64,000 bases of DNA from Harmothoe impar. Its lineage: Eukaryota > Annelida > Polychaeta > Phyllodocida > Polynoidae. The position numbers and the translations under genes are program-made. Positions 45,782 through 56,569 of the stretch are shown here, piece after piece; positions within the stretch are counted from its first letter, which is position 1, and the number at the start of each line of letters is the position of its first letter. The stretch is from positions 15,352,784 through 15,416,783 of the forward strand of contig OX381706.1 in assembly GCA_947462335.1 (NCBI GenBank), given 5' to 3'. A model generated the notes under the pieces. That model ran no database searches, had not been told where the DNA came from, and saw only the letters and a list, made by a program, of their open reading frames with translations.

Positions 45782-45900
45782 AGATTGTATTGTGCCATGA
45801 TGTGGGCACACACATGCTATATATAAATCATCCCTATTTCAACCTCTTTTGGAACGTGAAATGATTTTGGTCGCTCATTCTCCCCAGCGCCTACATTTAA

Positions 45901-46120
45901 CCCATTCAGGACGGCATAATGCATCATACCCTTTGTCGTCATGATGCATGCATGCAGCCCTGGCCAGTGCTGTATGTATACATCATGCCAAACCTATGGG
46001 GTTGATCCACTCCCGAAGGGTTGACAATGCATCAATGTAGCACCGGCGAGTTACTCGCCAGGGCTGCATTGGTGCATCATGACGACAAATGTCTTTTAGC
46101 AACATGCCGTCATCAAAGGG
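45901..46120. mobile_element. TTAA-MITE family D, best copy
   Basis: It starts cccattcaggacggcataat after TTAA (45897-45900) and ends atgccgtcatcaaaggg before TTAA (46121-46124). The TTAA duplication and CCC termini fit piggyBac/Kolobok-type MITEs. Internal palindromes include ggcgagttactcgccagg and catcatgacgacaaa-type arms. Confidence 0.75.
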
Positions 46121-46124
46121 TTAA

Positions 46125-47246
46125 TGAAAAATAATGACGCACTTCTACAGAAAGACATTATGTAGTGTGGCATGACACTGACTTCATTTTAAGGTTTCAA
46201 ACAAGGACATTAAGGAATATGATACACCCTTCAAAGTCACAGACAATGTACAGTATGTTATTTGTTAGATATTCTCTTAAAAGTCTTAAATAATGTAATC
46301 TGATATACCATTTTAAGCGTGAGGACCCTGGTATGCTAAAGCACCCTAGGGTGATAACTCCTTTACAAGTGTTGTGCAGTATTGGTAAGACATCATCAAC
46401 ATTTATATAGCACTTTTTTTTTAATCTGGAAAGTTATTGAAGTGTTAAGATCATCTACAGGATGAGTGCACAGCAAGGTCTTAAAGTACATCTGAAGGCG
46501 GCAATAAATTTGAAGGAATTCATACATGGTTTAATACTATAGGTTACATTGTGTCTGGGGGAACTGTGGGTTGTTGGTCCATTGAAGGGATGCCTGTAGG
46601 CATTTAGAGATCCCCAAAATAAAGAAGACAAACTTGGGGATTGTTTGGGTATACAATACTGTTGGTATCTAAGGGACTTTTGGCTCTCGGTGAATTATGA
46701 ATTTACATTTACCGTTTTCATTTACATTTTTCAACATTGTTAGCGTTAGCACATACTCCAATAAGTGCACATCTCCATTTTAGCTGAAAAATGACCTGGA
46801 GTCTGTAATATTTTGGGGAAATTAAACCCTTATCTACTAAAAACGTGTTTGTAATATGCGTGCGCTAATTACTTCGAATATGATCTGTCGCGACATATAT
46901 GTTTCACGGATAATAAGGATTTCTTAACACTATAAACCCTAGAGGGTGGAGAATGAATCCAATGGGGCAAATCCAATCAATAAAGCATGCCACTTAAACA
47001 CACTGCATTATTGTATACATCTAATTGTATTGGGACCTTATATATGACAGGATCCTACTAAACTGACAAAAAGAAAAGCTCAAGCTACTAAAAACCGAAA
47101 CCACATACATTTTCAGAACCCAGGATCCATGTGAAGACTTTAAATAAACCCTTTAAGCCCAGCATAGTGATTTAAAGCACTATGCCTGTTCTTCGGCATA
47201 ATGACACCTTGGCCTTAATTTTAAGCGGCGCATTTCAATATCCGTA
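46125..47246. other. AT-rich intergenic DNA, one family D fragment
   Basis: No exon, RNA gene or intact transposon is seen. A family D end (aaccctttaagcccagcata) lies near 47149. Confidence 0.4.
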
Positions 47247-47468
47247 TGGCAAATTTCCGCAGATTACCCATGGGTTGTACGCGACCCAAACTCAGCTTTA
47301 GATTGGTACCTGACATGCCTCTATTATCGTCTATAGGATGCAGATAGTACGCTTTTTATAAACATAATTATGTTGACTACAGTACTAAATACCCCAAAAT
47401 TAGGACGCCAGATCGGGTGATAGGATTTTCCTGAGTTGGGGGTGCGGGTTACGCGCGGGAATTTACAG
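47247..47468. mobile_element. TA-flanked MITE (family A, copy 2)
   Basis: The interior words ccaaactcagctt, gataggattttcctgagttg and gggggtgcgggtta match 347-572 in order, and the right end gggaatttacag is followed by TA. The left end (tggcaaatttccgc after TA) is more worn. Confidence 0.6.
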
Positions 47469-48224
47469 TAGTAGATTTTTCTGACGATTATAATAACTCA
47501 ACCGTTGTATGATGTTTACACTTGGAATGAGAGCTTAGAGCTACCACAGACCGCAATAACAAAATAGTGGATACTTATCACCCTTAGTAATGGTCAGTCC
47601 TATATGGGGGACGTCCCGCTCTGTTTACATCAGAATTAATATTTCTCACACCACATCTATAATAACTATAGGAATGATTACAAAAGAAATTCTCATTTTT
47701 CAAAGCTTATTATTGTACAGTGAATAAGTCTGATGCATTGATTCATATATTCCTATATCGTTAATCCTATTTCAATATCAAATGCAGTAGAAACCTACCA
47801 AACCAAAACACCATATGGATTATGCAGCAACAGTGCCAACCAATGATCAATAATCATACAATTTGATACCTTCACTCTTAATACAGTTACATTATTGACT
47901 TAAATGCACATGATTACTTTGGTCGACGGAATGCTCATGGACTTGAACGAAGTTCGCAATCTTTTCTTCTTTATAAGAAAAAAGAATTAACAACATTTGT
48001 CTTTTAGCAATTGATAATAATATCACTTAACTCTTCAGTGAAGAAATAAAGCACGCTGTATTTAAAGCTGATGCGCGGACACTTATATACCCACATATAT
48101 ATACAGAGTATACACACAAGTCATTTATGCTGAATCACGCTTATGATGTGGCGGCCATATTGGGTGCCATGTTAGGGCTCAATGTCGTAAATCACTGTAA
48201 TTTACTAGTAGGCCAGAAAATAAA
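47469..48224. other. AT-rich intergenic DNA, no gene seen
   Basis: Single-copy-looking AT-rich sequence without credible exons or repeats. Confidence 0.4.
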
Positions 48225-48459
48225 GTTTGTTTCAGGTCACCCGACCGACCCTATCAAAACAGGGCCGACCCTACTTTTTTTTATGCAATTTTGGGGAATT
48301 TTTTATATTTTTACATTTTCTTGTGGTCAATTTTAGGTTTTCAAAAGTTTTGGATTTTTTCCCCGGATTTTTACACTTTTTTGGTATCATAGAGGGGCTG
48401 TAAAAAAAAAATCCGACCTACCGACCCTAGATTTTCATCCCATGTTACCTGAAACAAAC
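48225..48459. mobile_element. 235 bp MITE-like inverted-repeat element
   Basis: gtttgtttcaggtcacc on the left is answered by ggtttgtttcaggtaac read inward on the right. A subterminal gaccgaccctat / agggtcggtaggtcgg pair is also inverted. No clear target duplication was found. Confidence 0.6.
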
Positions 48460-48481
48460 CTTTTTTTTTAATTTGGCCTTA

Positions 48482-48803
48482 GGGAGTGCTCATTTTTTAA
48501 CAACAGGGGGGGGGGTGGTGAGATTTCGCGCGGAGCGCGCGAATTTTTTTCACCCCCCCCCTCTAGAGGTGTCGAAATTTTTTACCCCCCCCCCCGGCAG
48601 GCCGAAAATCGCGCGCGTTCGCGCCCCTTTGTAGCATAGTAACGCGCGGGCTTTTCCCCTTAAAACAGGTTGAATTTTTTTGCCCCCCCCCCCCCCAAGA
48701 GGGGTCTGAATTTTTTACCCCCCCCCGGTCAAGGGGTCCAAATTTTTTACCCCCCCCCCCAAATCCACCACCCCCCCCCTGTTGTTAAAAAATGAGCACT
48801 CCC
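48482..48803. mobile_element. 322 bp MITE, TTA-flanked (family B, copy 2)
   Basis: The ends are gggagtgctcattttttaac and its inverted copy, with TTA at 48479-48481 and 48804-48806. The poly-C/G plus aattttttac interior is the same as in 29303-29625. Two copies with the same TTA choice support a PIF/Harbinger-type origin. Confidence 0.8.
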
Positions 48804-48865
48804 TTAGTCCCAGGCTTTTGCAAATAACCACCAGTTTGGGGCTGATAACCCTTGGTATTGTTTAA

Positions 48866-49055
48866 CCCTTTATAAGCTGCATAGTGCCTCATGTTCACTT
48901 TTTGGCATGATGCATCAATCAATACAGTGACGGCGAATAACTCGAGTAACACGCCGGTGCCGTATTCTACATAATGCATAAATGCAGCACTCACGCTTTA
49001 CTCGCCATGATGACAAATACACAGTGCATTAAAGCACTTGACTGTCTTTATAGGG
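48866..49055. mobile_element. TTAA-MITE family D, copy near 48.9 kb
   Basis: It starts ccctttataagctgcatagt after TTAA (48862-48865) and ends tttatagggttaa, with TTAA at 49056-49059. Diverged from the best copy, it keeps the gatgcat and ctcgcc words. Confidence 0.6.
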
Positions 49056-49848
49056 TTAAAGGATCTGTTGATGGCAATTTAAAAAATACACTTCACTTCA
49101 AAATGTGTTCAATTAAAAGATCTTTTCAGTGGGCCTCAGTGCAAATAAACCAACGACATTGTCGTGAGATGGTGGCCACACAACAGCGCCATCTATAGTG
49201 AAAGTGAGAGGCTACATGGATGTATGGTATCAGACGTACAAAACGAGGAAGAAAAGCACCTCAATGTGCTAATTTCTCAAAAATAACAGGAAAAGAAATT
49301 CACCAAACTTTACAGACGGTGTCAATTCTCCGACAATTAGTAAGCAGTGGACCTTTACATAAAGAACTTTAAAGCGACAAAATAGTATATATTTGATATT
49401 ATACCACAAACACTGTAGTGCTATATATATTATATACATGGTATTGTCCGAGTCTGGCAAGACCTTCCGGTGATGTTTGCGTCGATGTCCGCCATTTTGT
49501 TGGGGGACAGATAACATTGCTGAGTCACGACGTAGGACAAAAATGTCACTTATCATGCAACATGCAATCTAGATGAGCATATACATGTACTCTCCTTTAT
49601 TTAGGCATAATCGCCGATTCTTAGGAGGTCGTCGCACCGAAAGCAATATTTTACATCCCCCCAACAAAATGGCCGCCGATCAAGCACACAGCGCCCCCTA
49701 CAGCCTTGGGCGACTCGGAGAATAGTTTCTATAAACTATAAGGCTGCAAAACAAAATTTAAAACTTTGTATGTAGCATCTGTGGAATTGGTGATTGTTTC
49801 AGTAGTGTCAAGCATGGGTAATGTCCTAATCGCGCGGAGGAGCGTTGG

Positions 49849-50805
49849 CTATTTGGCGTACGTTAGCGCCGCTTGGCGTAGCACCCCCATGATGATGTCG
49901 TGGTAAGCTCGGTGAGGGTCCATGAGATCGAGGCAGATGTCGTAATGCGGACACCCGGGCACGTGGTACTCCACGACTTGGGATCCCATGTCGGCTACGG
50001 CCGCAGCAAACCGCTCTGTGGAGGTTACCGGGACGACGTAGTCTGTGTCTCCATGTACCAGAAGCACGGGGGGAAATCTGGGGGGAACAGTGTATCATGG
50101 ATGTCATTGATATCAAATTCATTTCGATTTCGATTACTGTAAAACCTTGCGTATAGACCGTGGCTAGTAGGCCAAGTCAGATCGCAGTGCAGCTTATAGT
50201 ATTAGTATCAGGAGAGTCACGGTGCTGCTTAGACGTGAGTTTTAGATGTATGCTACAGTACTAAGTTAACAATTCTTAGATCTTCTCTGAGGCTTATATG
50301 ATTTGTCAAAATTAGGGGTTTGGCTAACACGCAAGTTTGGCTTATACACGAGGTTTCACCGTATCACTATTTTGGTACTGATTTCTCTATTGTGTTGATT
50401 TATTTTGATACCACGACAGTTGATATCTGCTTGAAATAAGTGTATCAGCATCTATTTATTTCCCTCCTCACACTGGAATATTAAGATGGGGATTTAGTAA
50501 CACTTTCTGCAGAATCTAAAGACTACTTGAATATTATAGGTCTACAAGGTATACCATTTTCACATTGAATAATGAGGTAGATCTACATTGAATATTCAGC
50601 AGAAAGATAAAGAGACGTTTTGGTGTGACATGATGGCAAAACTCTTACCTTGTTCTATGTGGCAGGGTTGCTAATATTTGTGTTGGTGAGAATCTGTGAA
50701 AGTGTTCCGGGCCGTACATAGCCTTGCCCATACTGGAGACATCTTCCACGCCTCGCATCGACTCATGCTCAAAGTGGTCTACTATGTCATATACACCAGC
50801 CAAGC
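49849..50805 (-). CDS. Alpha/beta-hydrolase gene, last two exons (partial)
   Basis: Penultimate exon 50805-50649 (acceptor ttgcag|GC, donor AG|gtaaga). Terminal exon 50077-49849 (acceptor ccccccag|A). Phases match across the 571 bp intron, with AG|A giving Arg. The peptide reads LAGVYDIVDHFEHESMRGVE, later HFHRFSPTQIL, then FPPVLLVHGDTDYVVPV and CPHYDICLDLMDPHRAY. GVYDI plus Glu-x-x-Ser-RGVE, the HGDxDxxVP acid motif and the late His are the C-terminal half of an alpha/beta-hydrolase of the BD-FAE/carboxylesterase kind, related to kynurenine-formamidase-like enzymes. Asp in GDTD and His in CPHYD would be two members of the triad. The nucleophile Ser (GxSxG) must lie in upstream exons. Those are beyond the LTR retrotransposon that starts at 51266, so they are probably outside the window. 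Confidence 0.82.
50135..50363. mobile_element. TA-flanked MITE (family A-related), in hydrolase intron
   Basis: The ends are ctgtaaaaccttgcgtata, and read inward from the right cggtgaaacctcgtgtata. TA lies at both margins (50135-50136 and 50362-50363). It occupies most of the first half of the intron between the two hydrolase exons. Confidence 0.7.
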
Positions 50806-51234
50806 CTGCAAATCAATTATTAACACTTTCAAAAAACCCATCGAAAGTTATGTAAATTATTCAGCCAGAGTTGAGATAATCTGTAATTGATTTCTGCTAT
50901 TTCCCTGTTCATTTAGATATTTACAGCTCTGGAATCTTGGCTATGAACCATCTCTCCTGAAGCCTAAATATCAAACCACCCTCTAATGCTTGATGACAAA
51001 TATTTACATTGCATACTAATATCACCGTGTTCAGACAGTTTTGAAAAGAACTGCTGTAATTTCAAAAATGTTATACCACTGGCTATTAAATCATTTACAG
51101 GTATCAAGAACACTCATAATTTGCTCCTGTTTTTGTTCATATTGCTGTTAGCCCTCTAGGGACGGCACGATACCTCAAGGTGAGTGCAATGCAAGTCTGA
51201 CACTCTATTGCAGGACGTCGGTGCACCATGCCTA

Positions 51235-51265
51235 CTGTAAATTCTTGTGTATAAGGTGTGGCTAG
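51235..51265. mobile_element. Broken family A MITE cut by the LTR element
   Basis: ctgtaaattcttgtgtataa then ggtgtggctag matches the start of 50135-50363 and stops at the first base of the left LTR. The rest of the MITE is not found after the right LTR, so the flank changed during or after insertion. Confidence 0.55.
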
Positions 51266-51704
51266 TGTAATAAACGATCTTTCGTATCTTTATGATATTG
51301 GTAGAGTATCAATTAAAGAACAAAGTCGACACAGTTCGGATCAAGTGTTACAGGTTGCAATATCAGGTTTATTCAGGTAAACCTAAACAAGCAGTCACTA
51401 AGTGTGCGAACTCCCTATAGAGTTCGGAACGGGTCAGTAGGCTAAGCAGCCGATATGATCACGGGGTCTCTTCACCAGCGTGGCTCAGAGTAACCGACGA
51501 GTACCGTCAGATGCCGGGTATATATAGGCAGCCAGCCTGCGCGCGCACACGCAGACCGGAAGCCTATAGCGACCTCTGTCCATACCCCAAGCCCGGAGTA
51601 GGTGTCGCCACCTACCGTCGGACTGAAGGGTTCGGACCGAGCTCGCAACACAGCATCCAACAGCACTCGTCATATAATAACCCCGTATAACCCTAGCCCC
51701 TACA
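51266..51704 (-). repeat. 3' LTR (439 bp)
   Basis: TG...CA ends; identical to 63531-63969 except for one C/T difference near the far end (ttcggaccgagc versus ttcggactgagc). Contains an AATAAA signal (tttatt at 51368-51373) that would end transcripts of this element, and possibly of the host gene. Confidence 0.95.
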
Positions 51705-51716
51705 CTACCCCCTACC
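51705..51716 (-). other. Polypurine tract
   Basis: On the minus strand GGTAGGGGGTAG lies immediately before the 3' LTR start TGTAGGGG, in the position that primes plus-strand cDNA synthesis. Confidence 0.75.
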
Positions 51717-52580
51717 AGATAATAACCGGGAGGTAAATAATTAAGGTTATAGTCCGAAAACACTTCGGACTGGCATTATCTTATAAATACCACCTTAGGG
51801 GTTTATTAAAGTTATACCTTACAAACAATATGACGTTACTGTTGAACACAAAAAGGTATTAATTACACACATATCTACACATATAGATCGTAATTAACAT
51901 TACGCCCCATTCCCTAGGATAGATGGAGTTAATCTATACATATAGTATACACAACACTTGAAAAAGTACAATATCACAGTAAAAAATTTCGTCCCTTCAA
52001 GACCCCGAGCTAATTACACTCGTAATGAATAATACTTTATAAGTGATAAACACTATCACTTCTCTTAAGGTTTTTAGAAACATATTAAAGTATTATTACA
52101 AAAGATATCATACGTGATTTTATAGCGATGATCCGGATCCTCTGTTGTTGATGATGCATTCCGCCCGGCTTTCAGAACCTACTTCATTCAGCTCCTACTA
52201 ACCGGAACGAGAAAGTTCATAGCTCATGCTCGGGAGCTTATAGTAGTATATAAAAAAAAAATTCCAAGTCCTGCCTCCAGGCGATCTTCGGACTTATAAT
52301 TAGGAGCACTCGGTCCTGATATATAGTTTATAAAAAAAAACATCTCGTATCAGATCCCTGGTGGTAGTGTACTCCTGTCCCGAGCGTTGGGTTTCTCTCC
52401 GGATCTCCTCGTCCTCCTCCGTCCGTTCTGCCTGGCAGACTGACCCCTTGCGTAGCCAGCCTGCCGCTTCTTCTCGTCCGGATCCTTGAACACCCTATAA
52501 TAGAGTGTTTTTCACATGTAGGGTTGGTATATTTAAAATACCCCCCCTTCTTCTTGATCGGGTCCTAAGATAGGATAATC
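51717..52580 (-). other. ORF3 3' untranslated region of the LTR element
   Basis: AT-rich, without an ORF or a second gene. It separates the ORF3 stop from the polypurine tract. Confidence 0.6.
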
Positions 52581-55500
52581 CTATCCGGACTCCGAGTCGT
52601 CTTTAGGACTCGACTGGGCCGCAGCCTCCTCCTCATCAGAGTCTGACTCAGCTTCCGCCAGAGTCAGCTCCTGGAGCCAGAGCTCGATTTGAGCACGAGT
52701 CCCATCCCATTCGTGCATCTCGTGCGCGAAACAGTCTCTGAACCTCCGACGTTCGTGGTCCAGTTTTTCCTCGGCGTTCTTGACTGCCAGCTTCTGCTTT
52801 TTCCTTTCGGATTTAGCAGCAACTCGCTCAGTCCGAGCATTTTCACGCTCCTCCTGAACCGACTCCATGGCCGCTGCTTTCTGAGTAGCGACTTCACTCC
52901 GGTGGAGATGATGCACTGTGTCCAGCGACAACATCGCCACCTCCTGACTTAAGCCAGTAAGCAATCGGTGGAAGTTATCCTGCCACCGATTCATGGCCTC
53001 CTGTCCGGCTTCGTAGGACTTGAAGTCGGCGGGAGGAAACGAGGGCGGGCCCCGTAGTCGTAAGACATGGTGCCCCTCCGGAGCCTCCTGAGGGGGATCC
53101 GGAGTCTGTGTGGGCTTCGGCTTTTGCTTCACCGAAGCCTTGGTCTTCCCCGTCTGGGTGAGAGTCTGTGACTCTGCTCCCGGAACCAAATCTATATTGG
53201 GGAATTCGTCAACGAACGCCCCTCCCGTACTGGAGTTCGGATCCTCCGGGCTTGGCCGAGGTGGCTTGCCCTGGGGGCCCGACTTCCAGTCAGTCTTGCG
53301 AGAGGTAAATGCCGGTCCTTGGTACCCCGGATCTGCCTTCTCCATAACGGACTGCCTTTCGTCCGTTTTCTGTTTCTTCGGGTCGGTGGGCTCCGAGGAT
53401 CCGTCGGATTTTCTCGGAGCTCGCCGCTTCCGCGTACTGGTACGCTGCTGATACTCTTCGAATTCATCGTAGAGTTCGCCCTCCGGTACATGGAGATACG
53501 TGCGGTCCGGGTTTACCTTGTAGAATACCCGCACCTTCCCTTTCTCGTTGGTGCCAAAATCCACCTCGAGGTTGTCATTCTTGTCTACCGTGGTCCCGAA
53601 ATGGGAGTAGACTTCTGCGTGAGCGGCCTGAATTCGTTCCGCTGCGGTCTCCATAGCCAAGCCATGGAACTTGGCAAGGTGTCGAATGATATCTGCTCTG
53701 GTGTAGAACAGACCCCCATTCGGACAACCCTTGCTGCCCTTCGAACCCACACTCAGGCAGTCATATCGCATGAGATGACGTACATGAAAGCGGGTAAGAT
53801 GTCTGGCATACCGAACCTTGGTAGGCCAAGTTCGGGGTTTCTCCAGGGTCTCGTCGATGTCCTGACAAGCTTTGAATGGGCACTTACTAAATGAATGCCA
53901 TCTAGACATTGCCCATGCCAATTTTGCCTTCTGAAGGAGCGAATGGTATTTAGTGCTACCAGTCCGGACCTTCTCCAGCAATTCGAAGTGGTACAGCTGT
54001 ACCGACTTGCCTAAAGGATCAGTTTTGATCCATTCTTCGTCATCGGAGAGACCGTCGGGCCCCACCTCCTCAGGAAGCTTGGATGACCGCTTATCTTTAA
54101 TACAGTCATTTATACACATGGGTTTAAAGAACTGAAACCCACTAGCGGCATTGGCTCGGAGGGCATTCCGGACCAATAGCTGCAGTTCGTTGTCGGCGAT
54201 TGTGTTTTTGTCCAATCCCTTCAGAACTACATCCACCTCTTCCGGGGACTGACCCGCGTCCAGAGATGTTAACCGAATGGTCTCTCGTAGGTATTGATGC
54301 CTACGACTGGCCTTCTCCATCTTACTAGTGTCAGCAGTTCTAGTAGCAGCTGTGCTCTGTTGGACAATCTCGTCCTCCAGAGTATCATTGAGAATAGACT
54401 CGTTAGTCTTTTTCTCCATATTCCGGGCCAGCCTCATGGCTGGCGTCAGATGTCGCCTTTTCTCCTTCCGACTATGCACGACCTTGAATTCTTCCGCGGT
54501 TCGCAGGTCGTATTCAAGGGCCGCGAGTAGTTCGGGGCGCCCTTCAGTTTCAGCAACCAAGCGAGCGTTAGCAGCTTGGTCTTTGAAGCCTTCCATTGCA
54601 GCCGTTACGTGGGCCGGGAACCAGGTCGGGAACCGGTCGGACAGACTGTCCAGCCCCCGGAAGGTTCTCATCTGGACCAAGTCAAATGACCTGATCTCAT
54701 CCTTGCTCATCTGTGCGATGATGGCTCCTCGTAGCAGGGATGGGACGTCGGCGTCCTCCTTATCCCATACTTCATGTTGGACTGGGGGGATTACTGGTAC
54801 CCCCGATCCACCCGGACCACCGCCTGCGGCTTGGTCCAGCTTGCCGACCTCATCAGAAGTATCCATAGTGGATGGCTCCAGACGGGGCTCGGTTTGCTGT
54901 TGAGGAGTCTCCACTCGGACGGGGGCTGCTCCTTGAGGAGGCGTCTCCACCCGAACGGGGACTTCTTTTCTTTGCCCCACTGGAGCAGGTAGCTGGAAGG
55001 TGATGCCGGACAGCACCTCCTGCACAACTCGGACCGTTTCAGCTGCGGATGATGCATCCATAGCCTCCTCAGTCCTAATGTCGGATGGGTGAGTTGTCGT
55101 TTTCGGACGAGCTCCCCCGTGCCCGGACGTACCAGCCATGGCTGCGGCCGTAGCGGCCACTGCAGAGCTGTTATCCAACCCTCGCGAGAAGGACAACACA
55201 TCCACGGCTGAAGTCGGAGCAGCTGACGTTCCAACTGCTTTCCCAGCATCCTTCTCCTTGCTAGGGATCGGGATGTTTGACTTAGGAGGGACCGGAGTCT
55301 TGACAGCCTGACTGCTGCCGGACGTCTGTCCCTTCTTCTTCAGATCTTTAGCTGATTGCTTCGGATCAGCTTTCTTTTGTTCCTTTGGCACCTTTGGAGT
55401 CGGAGCCTTGGGAGTGACCGTCTTCGAATCTTTGGTTACCGTGGCAGTGGCAACCTTCGGATCCGCTTTCTTAGTACCCTGGGTACTAGACTTCTTCGGA

Positions 55501-55985
55501 TCGGGCTTTTTAGGCTCGTCCTTCCCCAGAGGCTTCTTTCCAACACCTGTGTGTTTGAGAGCCTTGGTACTAACCTTGCCATCGGCCGACCGGGACCGAT
55601 CTCGGGTAGCACCCTTGCCACCGCGCGTCCTCGGACGTGCAGTGTCGGAGTCGCTGTCGCCTCCCATAGACAGTTTCCTAGTAACTGTCTTCTTGAGGCT
55701 CGGCGAAATACTTAGACTGCACATCCGAGAGAGATGTCCAGTCGACTCGGAGGGGTTCGATTCTACTGCACTGTAGGCGATCCCTCGCAACATTCCGGAG
55801 TCCTCGCTACCATCGGGTGACGGAGACTTCCGAATCGGTGACACGGCCGGATCCACTCGTAGTTCCGACAGAGTCTGACTGAGCTCATCACCACTGGGGC
55901 TCTGAGCGTCCATGTGCTCCTCGGTGGCGGATGCCACCTCGGAGTGACCGGAGAGTTCGGACTGGCGGAGCTGCTGCTCGGCCAT
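52581..55985 (-). CDS. ORF3: paired-zinc-finger, coiled-coil protein of the LTR element
   Basis: The ATG at 55985 (context AGGATGG) gives about 1,134 residues. The open frame runs 16 codons further up to a TAA, and a possible acceptor (ttgacag) precedes the ATG. The layout is as follows. Residues ~60-260 are a Lys/Pro/Ser/Thr-rich basic linker with DPKK repeats. Residues ~430-620 are helical. Two C2H2-like fingers follow at ~702-774: C-x4-C-x21-H-x4-H (CPFKAC ... HLTRFH), then C-x10-C-x14-H-x4-H (CLSVGSKGSKGC ... HLAKFH). A basic RKRRAPRK patch comes next. The end is a long charged coiled coil and an acidic tail (ESDSDEEEAA). No signal peptide or membrane helix is seen, so it does not look like an envelope protein. 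I recognise no named family. A nuclear or nucleic-acid-binding role is inference. Translation probably needs a spliced or subgenomic RNA. Confidence 0.85.
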   Translation of the reverse strand: MAEQQLRQSELSGHSEVASATEEHMDAQSPSGDELSQTLSELRVDPAVSPIRKSPSPDGSEDSGMLRGIAYSAVESNPSESTGHLSRMCSLSISPSLKKTVTRKLSMGGDSDSDTARPRTRGGKGATRDRSRSADGKVSTKALKHTGVGKKPLGKDEPKKPDPKKSSTQGTKKADPKVATATVTKDSKTVTPKAPTPKVPKEQKKADPKQSAKDLKKKGQTSGSSQAVKTPVPPKSNIPIPSKEKDAGKAVGTSAAPTSAVDVLSFSRGLDNSSAVAATAAAMAGTSGHGGARPKTTTHPSDIRTEEAMDASSAAETVRVVQEVLSGITFQLPAPVGQRKEVPVRVETPPQGAAPVRVETPQQQTEPRLEPSTMDTSDEVGKLDQAAGGGPGGSGVPVIPPVQHEVWDKEDADVPSLLRGAIIAQMSKDEIRSFDLVQMRTFRGLDSLSDRFPTWFPAHVTAAMEGFKDQAANARLVAETEGRPELLAALEYDLRTAEEFKVVHSRKEKRRHLTPAMRLARNMEKKTNESILNDTLEDEIVQQSTAATRTADTSKMEKASRRHQYLRETIRLTSLDAGQSPEEVDVVLKGLDKNTIADNELQLLVRNALRANAASGFQFFKPMCINDCIKDKRSSKLPEEVGPDGLSDDEEWIKTDPLGKSVQLYHFELLEKVRTGSTKYHSLLQKAKLAWAMSRWHSFSKCPFKACQDIDETLEKPRTWPTKVRYARHLTRFHVRHLMRYDCLSVGSKGSKGCPNGGLFYTRADIIRHLAKFHGLAMETAAERIQAAHAEVYSHFGTTVDKNDNLEVDFGTNEKGKVRVFYKVNPDRTYLHVPEGELYDEFEEYQQRTSTRKRRAPRKSDGSSEPTDPKKQKTDERQSVMEKADPGYQGPAFTSRKTDWKSGPQGKPPRPSPEDPNSSTGGAFVDEFPNIDLVPGAESQTLTQTGKTKASVKQKPKPTQTPDPPQEAPEGHHVLRLRGPPSFPPADFKSYEAGQEAMNRWQDNFHRLLTGLSQEVAMLSLDTVHHLHRSEVATQKAAAMESVQEERENARTERVAAKSERKKQKLAVKNAEEKLDHERRRFRDCFAHEMHEWDGTRAQIELWLQELTLAEAESDSDEEEAAAQSSPKDDSESG

Positions 55986-56033
55986 CCTCACTTCTGTCAA
56001 GTGTCTTACGACGGGAGTTTGACGGGGAAACAC

Positions 56034-56569
56034 TTAGTTCCCCGTCTCCCTCTTTGTCTTAGACGGACCAGGAAAGAGTACTCACAGTTCCTACTCTTTT
56101 TATCACTCTTCTACTCTTCTAGTTGCCCAAAAACGCCGACTTCTCCGCTGCTGCCGCACGCACGATTGATCCGGGTGAGCCCCAAAATCAATATGGCGTT
56201 CCCTCGCTTTTGTTTTTAAAACAAAGCGCATGCGCAGCGTCTCGCGTGATTGGACGCGATCCCGTTACCCGGTGTGACCCAATTATCGCTTAATCAGGTC
56301 ACGACCTTTCCCGCCCGCAACTCGGGCTCGGGGGATCACACTGCCACGTAGGCGGCTCGCAAAAGTCAAAATATACTTCGAATAAAGAGTTCATCAGGAG
56401 TATTAGTGGATTAATATGGGAAATCGAAGATTACCCCACCGGATTATCCGTCCACCACCCTCGGGGAGCACTCCAATATTCTTTTCTATTCAACTCTGAG
56501 CGCCCCTGTTGGTAGCACACATATAACATATAAAACACCACAGGACACCACACTCGTTGTGTAAACAAG
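56034..56569 (-). other. Spacer between pol and ORF3
   Basis: 536 bp without a long frame. It would hold the leader and splice acceptor of an ORF3 message if one exists. No internal promoter motif that I can defend. Confidence 0.4.

Noticed and set aside
52581..56033. ORF3 as a retroviral envelope gene
   Set aside because: No signal peptide, furin-type site or transmembrane helix; zinc fingers and basic/acidic low complexity instead.
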